Shown in pieces: positions 56,081 through 64,000 of a DNA stretch of 64,000 nt. Position 1 is the first letter of the stretch, and each line of letters starts with the position of its first letter. The notes below the pieces were generated by a model, which worked only from the letters and a program-made list of their open reading frames with translations, ran no database searches and was not told the DNA's origin. The stretch comes from Kwoniella bestiolae CBS 10118. Taxonomy: Eukaryota; Basidiomycota; Tremellomycetes; Tremellales; Cryptococcaceae. The position numbers were made by a program, and so were the translations under genes. Where the stretch lies: positions 992,001 to 1,056,000 of the forward strand of contig NC_089248.1 in the NCBI RefSeq assembly GCF_000512585.2, given 5' to 3'.

Positions 56081-57952
56081 TCATTCCATCATTCTCCTTT
56101 CCCATCCATTCCAAAAAGCTTTCATGTTCGATCGATCCTCGTTTCCGTTGGCATCACAACCCAACAACCCTTGCCATAACTCAGAGACACCTCCATCCTC
56201 ATTTCCTACAACCTGACCAGTCTCTGCGATGACATAATCCGTGATGCCGTTATGTCTGTGAACCGAAGCGAGTGCAGAGTGATAAGGCGGTTTATCGATA
56301 TGCACCGAGATGACCTGGGATGCTCTGCACGCGATCAGCTTGAATCCTTCGAGGATATCACTCACTCAGGAAGATATAGCTCGACAACTGAAGTACCGTA
56401 CAATCTTGGGATCGCTTGATAGCCTAAGGTGTGCGATTCCATCTCGTTGGCCGAAAGCTTACTCCCGCTGAAGCTAACATGCATATGATTAAAGCCGATC
56501 TTGAACACACCAAAGCGCTCACCTGTTCAAGGCACAGCTGGCTAATACAGCTCTCTCCCCAATTCTGATCAATTCATCGGCTCCACCTTGCGCTTCTATT
56601 TTCTCCTTCCATGCTCGAGAGAGACCAGTGGGATAGGATGATGGATTTTTGGTCTTCACATGACTGAGTAAACCTAGAGTGGTGCGATCCGAATTTTGCT
56701 CGCTTAATATATAAGTGTACCAGTCCTTCCGCACGTGACAGTCGTGAAGCGTTTCTCCGTCAAATCTGTCGAGATCCGAAGAAAGGACATCTCCATTGAC
56801 GCCTAGAGTGATGAACTTGCTCGGAGCGGAAGACTCGCTCGTTGCAATCTTTTCGGATTGCCCAATTTCGATCAACCAAAAGCTTGGCGAGATTTGGCTG
56901 CAACCGATAACGGGGGGCCATTTGGCAAGGTCTGGGCCAAGAAATCCCATCCCATTACCGTAAATACTCCAAGATTCGCCTGATCCTAACTGCATCAGCG
57001 TATGAAGTCTGGATAGCCAAAAGCGGACGGAGACCACGAAGGCCTCCTTTGAGACCTGTCGGGAGTATACGTGGGGTCCGATGCCCTGGAAGGCGAGGTC
57101 TCGAATGGTTTCATCGAAGGAAGGTGAGTGGGGGATCATCGACGGAAACGGTGGGGTCTTGATGGGGATATTCCGTCCTGCATTGAGATTCGAGAGAAGA
57201 TCTTCCAGAAAGTGTTTGCGAATGAACTGTAATCGATCAGAGGTTGTAGTTAAATTTTGATTGGTAATTGCGCCACGGTTGTGATGTTTGGTCGTGTCAC
57301 CAGGCGATACGATCTTCGGCGTTGTCTGAACATGCTTGAGTGGCTGGAATTTGGCGATAAGCCGAGGCTTTGACATCGCCAGCCAAGCTTTACTGGATGA
57401 AGTTGAGGCTACATCATTGTGGGTTTTCCCATTCAATATTCTGCGATGCGAAGTTGAGGGTTTGACAGAGAGGTTGGGATGAGTAGAATCGACTTTCAGA
57501 ATCTTGAGGTCTTCACGCGGTTGATCCTCATCGGTGAAATATGTCTTTGGATTAGTAGGTTGAGGAAGCGGATCGATTTTTCTCTTTCTGTTCACGGATT
57601 TTTGGGATGTTCCGCTTGGGTTGACTGGAGTGGACGAAGGTGGATCGAGTTCTTGAAGAGCAACAGTTTGTGAAGTCAGTGGAGGGGGGTCAATGTCGAT
57701 GAGATTAGCAGATGAGCTTTGGTTTTCGAGGATCAGTTGTATCAGTGCGGTCTTAGTGAGCTTGGAGTAGTTGGGAGCTTTGAGCTATACAAGGTGGCGG
57801 ACGGTCGCGTATGAGTGTAAGTACTGTAAGTACTGCGAGACTGGAAGATCGAGAGAAGTATTCACCTGTTTGCATATTGCTTTGAGATCGGATACCTTGA
57901 GCTTCTTGAGAGATTCTTGGGAATGCATGATGTATCTTTTGATCATTGCCAT
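56081..57952 (-). CDS. SAP-domain protein of unknown function
   Basis: The start is MAMIKRYIMHSQESLKKLKV (57952; a second Met, at 57927, is possible). The N-terminal SAP-like helix-hinge-helix reads SLKKLKVSDLKAICKQ joined to LKAPNYSKLTKTALIQLILE. SAP domains usually bind AT-rich DNA, suggesting a nuclear protein. It is followed by a basic segment (VNRKRKIDPLPQP) and a central region with LQFIRKHFLEDLLSNLNAGR and FVVSVRFWLSRLHTLMQLG, not recognised. The C-terminal part is reached through two introns (about 56464-56518 and a 50-nt one at 56352-56401). It reads AIPRLYGFKLIACRASQVIS and later ITDYVIAETGQVVGNED. The last join was chosen because it connects two frames cleanly. The stop is only 31 bp from the convergent MRPL6 stop. 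Confidence 0.72.
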
Positions 57953-58246
57953 AATAGTAGCGGATGGGGATAAACAAGAGGAAGGAAAGAGGGAAAGACG
58001 ATTGATAGATGACTTGTTCATATATGGATGCGATAACTTGTAAACAGTTGATGTCGTGTTACGTAATGAAGCTTTCTTTCGAATTAACAGATCAGCAGAT
58101 TTACGAGTACAGTATACGAGTAGCATCAACAAATCTCGCTATCTACTCATTCTACATCTATATCACTGTTATCATTTATATCATCTATTACCACAGTCAA
58201 AGTGTACCTCATACTTCATCAATACACCCATGCTCATGCTACCCCT
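57953..58246. promoter_or_regulatory. Divergent promoter, SAP protein / kinase
   Basis: A 294-bp AT-rich region between divergent starts. Confidence 0.4.
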
Positions 58247-60594
58247 ATGTCTTATCCCCCTTCCTATTCACACCGCCATCTTCTCTTAAATGATCTCCTT
58301 CATCAATATCCGGCTGATCCCTCGTCATCATGGGGGCAACGGTATCGCTTGTCTCATTCAAACACGAATAAACAGCATGATCGATCAATAGCGCTCGATA
58401 CCATTCTTCTCAGAGGATGGGCAGGAGCCAGGGGACAATCTCAAGATCGTGAGGATCTCTCTCTTCAACAGTTCTCGCCAAAAGTGTTGAACGCGCTCAC
58501 CATTGCTTTCTCTCCTGTCAGTCCTACAGCGGGCCGATGCCTTGCGTGTGAAACATCAGGACTTTCAAGTCATGGGGCGTCTGGGAGATGGTCAATACGG
58601 CTCAGTAAGTGAAAGCGACTCTTCTCAACCGCAGATTCACTTATCTACTCTTATGCAGGTGGATGCTGTTCAGTGTAAGCTGGATGGTCAAGTTTACGCT
58701 ATGAAGACCATGCCCAAGCATACTATCAGACGAGCGGGTGCAGTGAGTCTCAAAGTCCGCACTCAATGTCCGGTCACTTAATGACCTCTTGATTAGCAAG
58801 TGTCGCTGGAATTGGAACGCCATATCCACATACTGGCGCACTCCTGTGCTGCTGCACCGATCCCAAAGCTGTTCGTCGCATTTCAATCCCAGGATTCGGT
58901 TTCTCTCGTCACATCATACGCCGCTTGTGGATCTCTTTGGGACCGTCTGTGTTCGCTGTCTGACGAAGAAGATCAAGCCGGCCATATGAGTGCATCCGAG
59001 ATTCAGTGGTGGTCACCTCAGATGATCGTAGCCATACAATGGCTGCATGATCAGGGTTATGTCCACCGGTAAGATAGCCTCCCTAGTCTGGCGAAACTCT
59101 TGCTAACATCTACATCAGGGACATCAAACCACACAACTTCCTCATCACGGACCGCGGTCGGCTGTTGTTGACTGATTTCGGCTCGGCGGCTGAACTACAC
59201 CAACCCAATCAGTCATCGCAAAGACCTTTCGTTTCTCGTGACCTTTGCTGTCTGCCTATAGGAACGCCCGATTACATTGCACCCGAAGTATTGCTATACG
59301 CGGAAGATGCATTCGTTCAGGCAGCGGATGAGGATAGAACCACACATGATCCCCTCGCGATTGGTTACGATCTCAGTATCGACTGGTGGAGTTTTGGAGC
59401 TACCATCTACGAGATGACTACCGGGAAAGGACCTTTCTGGGCTCCCACAATTCAACAGACTTACCTGTTGATCACTCAGTATGAGGTGAGTCCCTTCTAT
59501 GGTTATCCTTTTGAGCTTTGCTGATCTTCGTGATCACGGATTACAGGGTAATCTTCAACTACCCGCCCCGTGTGATGAGGGAATTCGACAACTGTTACAA
59601 GGGTACGTATGGAATATCTTGTAAAAGAAGTGTTAATGTTCTTTCTGAACAGTCTGCTTCAGCTCCCGGATCAAAGGGTATCAGGAATGGAAACACTGAT
59701 GACTTTTGATATGTATTGTGACGTGAAATGGGGTGACCTCGATCATTGTAAGTCGATCTAACTATCAGACCGATGCTGATCCCACAGTGTCTTCTCCAAT
59801 AAGCCTCGGTCGGTTATCTCCCATTGATTTGCAGTCCCTTCCACCTAGCGATGAGACTCGCCTTTCAACATCTGAGTATACGTTCAATCATTTCTTCGAT
59901 ACCTCAGCTTCATACGATAGTTCATCCACTTCCACAACCACGAGGATGACGACCAGGGAACCCGATATGGCGTCTCTCGCCCGTTGGATTGGGTGGACAT
60001 GGGAACCAGCTCCATCATCACTCCGATCGACCCAGCTTCCGGCAAACCTACAGCATACCAAGCACGTGCAATCCCCTTCCCTCGCTGATTTTGTGACACC
60101 TAAGCGGCCTAGTGCTACCCATACATCCCGTCACGAGGCATCCAGCATGACCAAACGCCCCATACCTGGGTCTCATGCTCGTTCAAGAGATATCTCTGAT
60201 CGACAGGCCTTTGAAGATCTCGTTCACTGCGTTCAGAAAAGCGCACAGAAGCAGCTGAGCGCTAGGGCCGCAATCCCATGGAGGTCAGATCATTCGATAT
60301 CGAAAGCAGCGGTACCACCTACGCCAACACCGTTATCTAGAGATACAAGCAAGATCGATCATCGTGTCATGATCCCCAAAAACCAGTCTCGGAATCGTTT
60401 CTCCACCCCATCTCTCATCTTATCTGACTTCTCAGAACGGCACTCCCTGATAAACAGCAACCTGAATGTGAGTTTGAACCTCTATCTCTGCTGTGATCGC
60501 CCGCATGCTTTGGGCTGATGCTAATCTATAATGATAGTTTCTCGAGCTGCGACTGCGAGATATGAAGCGTCGCCTTGATGGACATAAAGGCTAA
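58247..60594 (+). CDS. AGC-type Ser/Thr kinase, DMPK/ROCK/citron-like catalytic domain
   Basis: The start MSYPPSYSHRHLLLNDLLHQ leads to QQFSPK, joined through a 46-nt intron to RADALRVKHQDFQVMGRLGD, as in the N-lobe approach of myotonic-dystrophy-type kinases. The glycine loop GRLGDGQYGSV, the VAIK Lys (YAMKTMPKHTIRRAG), HRD (YVHRDIKPHNFLITD), DFG (LLTDFGSAAEL) and the activation segment CCLPIGTPDYIAPEVLLY are all intact. DLSIDWWSFGATIYEMTTGK follows. After the kinase domain there are about 250 residues rich in Ser/Thr (TSASYDSSSTSTTTRMTTRE), ending FLELRLRDMKRRLDGHKG. The long coiled coil, PH and CNH regions of citron or ROCK are missing, so it is a short orphan form or a fungal subfamily. 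About eight introns. Confidence 0.85.
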
Positions 60595-61483
60595 GAACCA
60601 TCAATTTAATCGCTCGACATCACTCGAATGGCGAATCGCGACGGGTGACCTAAACAAAGACATCTTCCCCCCTACATGAATGAATATGCCGAGATTTATC
60701 GGATGCTTTGTCTGAATACTTGTTTGATTTTCAACGTGCTTGTAATCATAATAACATACTACATATAATCTGTACATGCATTCTATGCATTTCAAGCAGA
60801 CATATATTGTCTCAACATCATCATTGTACATCAACTCAACCCAAGCATTGAAGACATTGATCAGTGGTACGCAAAGCTGACAAGGGCCGAGAACCGTCGA
60901 CAACGGGAGAAACACATAGAGACAACTTTCTTCCAAACTCCTTCCAGAAGGCTTGGTATTCAAACAAAGGCCATGATTTGCGTATGTTATGTGCATTTCC
61001 GGGTAGCCTCCTGAAGAAAACCCAGATATGCAGGCTTGAGGGTGTCACTGTAGATCTTCTGCTACCAATCTTGTTGCATCAACTAATCTCATATCAACCC
61101 AATATCACTCCTCATTCTTCTATGCATCAACTCTCTGGGAACCCACCACTGCAAACTAAGGTGACTGGTACTGCTTTAACTAGTGGTGAACGAATCTGGT
61201 CCAAACCCAGTGGCAAGTCCCTGCGCTTCATAAGCAATAAGCAAACTTGCCTAGCCCAAGCTGAGTACTACAGGAATGTTTATCCTAATCTGTATCTGCT
61301 TGGATCTTTACACTCACTTTGAACCTGCCTTCATAGTTATTGCACATAACTCTGTCAAATTTGACAAAAGCGCAACTTGTCAAATTAGCCTCATCCTATC
61401 CTATTCTATCCCCATCTTGTCCTGTCAAATATCACCCTACCTGTCAAACGCTGTTGAACTTGATCATTCAACTTGGCGGAAGA
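60595..61483. other. Gap before the retroelement region
   Basis: 889 bp with no protein match. From about 61050 the composition changes to that of the retroelement region (TGTCAAA-rich from 61370). A 5' LTR of the copia element might lie here, but I cannot mark its ends. Confidence 0.4.
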
Positions 61484-61750
61484 TACCAATGATGGAGGTG
61501 GAAGGTATAAGGTGGTTATCATAGAAGGTTCTGAAAACTATGCTGCTTGGTCTATCTTGGTCAAAACTTGTCTTATCATGAAAGGGGGTTTGAGTCTTCA
61601 CTCTTGTCAAGTCTGATACCCCTGCCCCTGCCGCCATTGAACAAGCTGCCAAAGCTTGTGCAATCATACTCCAATTGCTCCCTCCTACTGTCCTAATAGG
61701 TTTATCATCTGCTTCACTTGATCTCCACAACCCTGTCGAAGTATATGAGA
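61484..61750 (+). pseudogene. Degenerate Ty1/copia gag fragment
   Basis: A frame from 61503 reads KVVIIEGSENYAAWSILVKT then CLIMKGGLSL, close to the conserved start of copia Gag (LEGxNYxxWxxxM). A second frame then reads KSDTPAPAAIEQAAKACAII and LQLLPPTVLIGLSSAS. The two are shifted relative to each other near the GGGGG at about 61583, so the ORF is broken. The 5' part of the gag frame and any LTR upstream are not resolved. It is on the same strand as the pol fragments, 470 bp before the first of them, but a direct relationship is not proven. Confidence 0.7.
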
Positions 61751-61799
61751 TGCATCTATATTATGTATAAATATGTATATGATAAACCGATGTGTGCAA

Positions 61800-61823
61800 G
61801 GAAAGAAAAGAAAGAAAAGAAGA
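61800..61823 (+). other. Polypurine tract
   Basis: A nearly pure A/G run, GGAAAGAAAAGAAAGAAAAG followed by AAG. Such tracts prime plus-strand synthesis just before the 3' LTR in LTR retrotransposons; here the assignment is only by position and composition. Confidence 0.4.
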
Positions 61824-61886
61824 TACTAGAGTACAAGATAAATATATATGAATATCAAGTGAAGTAGTGTCCAGTGTGCAGCGCAC

Positions 61887-61910
61887 CAACCCCTAGTCAA
61901 CTAGGGGTTG
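61887..61910 (+). repeat. Hairpin with 10-bp stem
   Basis: CAACCCCTAG, loop TCAA, CTAGGGGTTG: a perfect 10-bp inverted repeat, followed by a third CCTAGGGG at 61914. It lies in non-coding sequence between the gag remnant and the first pol fragment. Confidence 0.85.
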
Positions 61911-62069
61911 AAACCTAGGGGATGAAACATAATGGAGTGAGGCTCTGCCACACTGACTCTGACCCCTATAGAAACCCTCACTGTGTACCGTATATACAAG
62001 ACCCCTACAGTTGTATGGGTGTGGCGATAGATCATTTATTCTGTCAAAATCAATGTTGAGTAATATGAT

Positions 62070-62217
62070 TGCATGTTAAGTAAAAGAGTAGAAGAGAGAA
62101 GAGATAAAAACGAAATTCAGCTAGTATAACTGTATCTACAGGGTTGCCATGAACTGGGTATCATAAATAGGGATTAACCGGCTTAATTAACCGGTAAATA
62201 GAGCACTCATTCCAACA
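62070..62217 (+). mobile_element. Solo-LTR-like repeat, copy A
   Basis: 148 bp starting TGCATGTTAAGTAAAAGAG and ending GAGCACTCATTCCAACA, thus with TG...CA ends. It shares about three quarters of its bases with copy B at 63615, including AACTGGGTATCATAAATA and two TTAACCGG units near the end. The pol fragment begins immediately after it, and no integrase coding is found before it. No target-site duplication was visible. An LTR or a small non-autonomous element are both possible. Confidence 0.6.
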
Positions 62218-63613
62218 ATCAAAAGGTTTTATCCATACAATAGTCCCACCTGGTTCACATGCTCAAAATGGAGTTGAAAGAGTACATTTAACCATTATGA
62301 ATGGTGTCAGAACTCTCCTGTGTCAAACTGGTCTTCCTCCATCATTCTGGGCAGAAGCAGCACATTACATTGTGTGTTCAAGAAACTGCTCACCATCTGG
62401 TCCAAACAAGGAGATCCCGTTTGAGCTGTGGTTTGGCAAGAAGCTCAAGTTTGACAGGTTAAGAAGTTTTGGTGAAAAGATCTTATTCCATGACCACACC
62501 AACACAGACAAGCTTAAACCACGATATAAAGAAGGCCAATTCATGGGGTACAATGATACAAACAGCACCTCAAGTTATCGGATATTTGACACTCAAGATA
62601 GGAAAATCATAATCTCAAGAGATACTGTCTTGTCAAAAAATGAACTCAAAGATGTCAAATTGGAGAATAACCCACCGGAATTGGAGGATGTACCTATCAC
62701 AGATGATACTAGGAATGACAAATTCACCATCATACCTGCTGAAATCAAGAATGAACGCCTTCAAATTGATCAAATTGGTCAAAATCTTAAAAATGTCCAA
62801 ACTGGTCAAATTGGTCAAATTGGTCCAAACGGTCAAAATGGTGCTCAAAGACTGTCAAGCTCCGGTCAAAACCTACAACCAGTGTCCAGTGAGGCATCAA
62901 GCAGCTCCAATGATGATACCAGCAACTCAAACCATGAGTCTAGCGCATCAAACAACGATAATCATGACAATTTTGACAATTTTGACACATTTGACACATC
63001 AAATGGAGATAACAATAATTTTGACAAAGTGTCAAATTCTGGAGTTGACACCAATTCTGAAAGTTCTGAAGATCCAATGGCAATTACGGATGACCCTGGT
63101 ACCTGGGGTGCAGGTAACATTGCCCTAGCCAATGCTGCCTTGTCAACAGACACTCCTCAAACCTTCAAACAAGAGGTTAACTCAGGCGAGGGGGAGCATT
63201 GGAAATCTGCAATGAAGGATGAACTTAGCAAGATGGAGAAATACAAGGTGTGGAGAGTTGTCAAACGATTACCCAACATTCGCACACTCAAAGCTAAATG
63301 GGTATACACCAGGAAGATAGATGGTGAAACCGGTCAACCATCTAAATACAAAGCTAGATGGGTTGCCAAAGGTTTTGCTCAACTTGCAGGAATTGACTTC
63401 AATGAGCTTCATGCTGCTGTTGCTCATAAAGACTCACATAGAGTGTTTTTGGCACTGGTCAATTACTTCAACCTAGAATGTGATCAAGTTGACATCATTG
63501 CTGCTTTCCTCAAAGGTATCTTGGAGGAAACAATCTATCTGGAACCTCCTGAAGGTAGCGACACCCCAGCAGACTGTTGTCTCCTTCTTCTCAAATCACT
63601 CTATGGACTCTAA
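62218..63613 (+). pseudogene. Ty1/copia pol fragment (integrase end and reverse transcriptase start)
   Basis: A single open frame begins just after the repeat: SKGFIHTIVPPGSHAQNGVE, then RVHLTIMNGVRTLLCQTGLP, the C-terminal end of the integrase core. FWAEAAHYIVCSRNCSPSG and GYNDTNSTSSYRIFDTQDRK follow. A ~150-residue low-complexity linker has tandem QIGQIGPNGQNG and DNFDNFDTFDT segments. The reverse transcriptase begins EHWKSAMKDELSKMEKYKVW, and RTLKAKWVYTRKIDGETGQP and KARWVAKGFAQLAGIDFNEL lead to VDIIAAFLKGILEETIYLEP. It stops in LKSLYGL followed by TAA, exactly where the second repeat begins. Normal copia pol continues with KQSPR. The protease, upstream integrase, RT catalytic YxDD and RNase H are all missing, so it is a fragment. 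Confidence 0.9.
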
Positions 63614-63614
63614 A

Positions 63615-63770
63615 TGCATGTTAAGTAAAAGAGTGAAAAAGAGAAGAAATAAGGAGATAGAAGCGAAAGTTAATTAACTAATAGTGTATCTACAAGGTGC
63701 CTTTAACTGGGTATCATAAATAAGGGATAACCGGCTAAGTTAACCGGTAAATAGAGCACTTATTCCGACA
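63615..63770 (+). mobile_element. Solo-LTR-like repeat, copy B
   Basis: 156 bp, starting TGCATGTTAAGTAAAAGAG and ending GAGCACTTATTCCGACA, homologous to copy A over its whole length with small indels. It sits exactly between the end of one pol fragment and the beginning of another from a paralogous element. No target-site duplication was recognised. Confidence 0.6.
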
Positions 63771-64000
63771 TGATGAGCTGTCAAAGATGGAAAAGTATTG
63801 AGTTTGGAAGGTTGTACCAAGGGAACAAGCCAAAGGTAGAACTCTGAAAGCACGATGGGTCTACACCAGGAAGGTATATGGTGAAACTGGTAAACCAGCC
63901 GCTTATAAAGCTAGATGGGTGGCTAAGGGATACTCTCAAGTTGCTGGAATAGATTACAATGAGGTCTTTGCTGCAGTCGCTCATAAGGATTCACATCGAG
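63771..64000 (+). pseudogene. Second copia reverse-transcriptase fragment
   Basis: DELSKMEKY, then a TGA in frame (about 63798), then VWKVVPREQAKGRTLKARWV, YTRKVYGETGKPAAYKARWV, AKGYSQVAGIDYNEVFAAVA, up to AHKDSHR at the window end. It is homologous to the RT start in the first fragment but differs in many residues, so it belongs to another copy of the family. It starts a few codons into the RT domain and carries a stop, hence it is degenerate. It continues beyond the window. Confidence 0.88.

Noticed and set aside
61733..62066. A second LTR starting TGTCGAAGTATATGAG
   Set aside because: The start overlaps the gag-like frame (NPVEVYEM) and no matching end or second copy was found in the window.

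Overview
The window is eukaryotic nuclear DNA from a basidiomycete yeast, most likely a tremellomycete of the Cryptococcus/Kwoniella type. Genes are dense, alternate freely between strands, and are cut by many short introns (mostly about 45-70 nt, GTRAGT...CTRAC...YAG). Proteins read across the splices match conserved fungal and animal families. I name no species because that needs a database search. Exon joins were made by eye from splice consensus and protein continuity, so exact intron borders are the weakest part of the annotation.

Layout: two TCA/respiratory genes (mitochondrial malate dehydrogenase, succinate dehydrogenase Fe-S subunit) lie in tandem on the minus strand at 1-4.9 kb. A UV damage endonuclease follows on the plus strand. 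At 8.5-12.9 kb a divergent pair of RNA-processing genes (U4/U6.U5 27K protein, THO subunit 1/Hpr1) is followed by a ~1600-residue secreted Ser/Thr-rich protein (13-18 kb). Next come Yippee, a homeodomain factor, a universal-stress-protein family member, Arv1, an unrecognised Ser-rich protein, Mo25/Hym1, the SNARE Vti1, a PA28/REG proteasome activator, ribosomal protein eS27, Ltv1, Tim13, Rrp1/Nop52, a BuGZ/ZNF207 zinc-finger protein, V-ATPase subunit A and an MCUR1/Put7-like mitochondrial protein (19-46.6 kb).

From 46.7 kb the region is less conserved: an unresolved, perhaps decayed minus-strand locus, a perfect (AC)50 microsatellite, an unrecognised multi-exon gene whose 5' end cannot be closed, a prolidase-like M24 peptidase, a cytochrome P450, mitochondrial uL6, a SAP-domain protein and an AGC-type kinase. 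The last ~3 kb holds degenerate Ty1/copia material: a frameshifted gag remnant, two pol fragments from different copies, and two copies of a ~150-bp TG...CA repeat exactly at the pol fragment junctions. The right edge may be entering a transposon-rich, possibly pericentromeric, region.

Most genes are housekeeping and do not form one system. Recurrent themes are mitochondrial function (MDH, SDHB, Tim13, uL6m, MCUR1-like, a possible mitochondrial form of UVDE), ribosome assembly (eS27, Ltv1, Rrp1) and RNA processing. The most striking non-coding signal is a perfect 21-bp inverted repeat inside the unusually long (400 nt) first intron of the eS27 gene, placed so that it would pull the two splice sites together.
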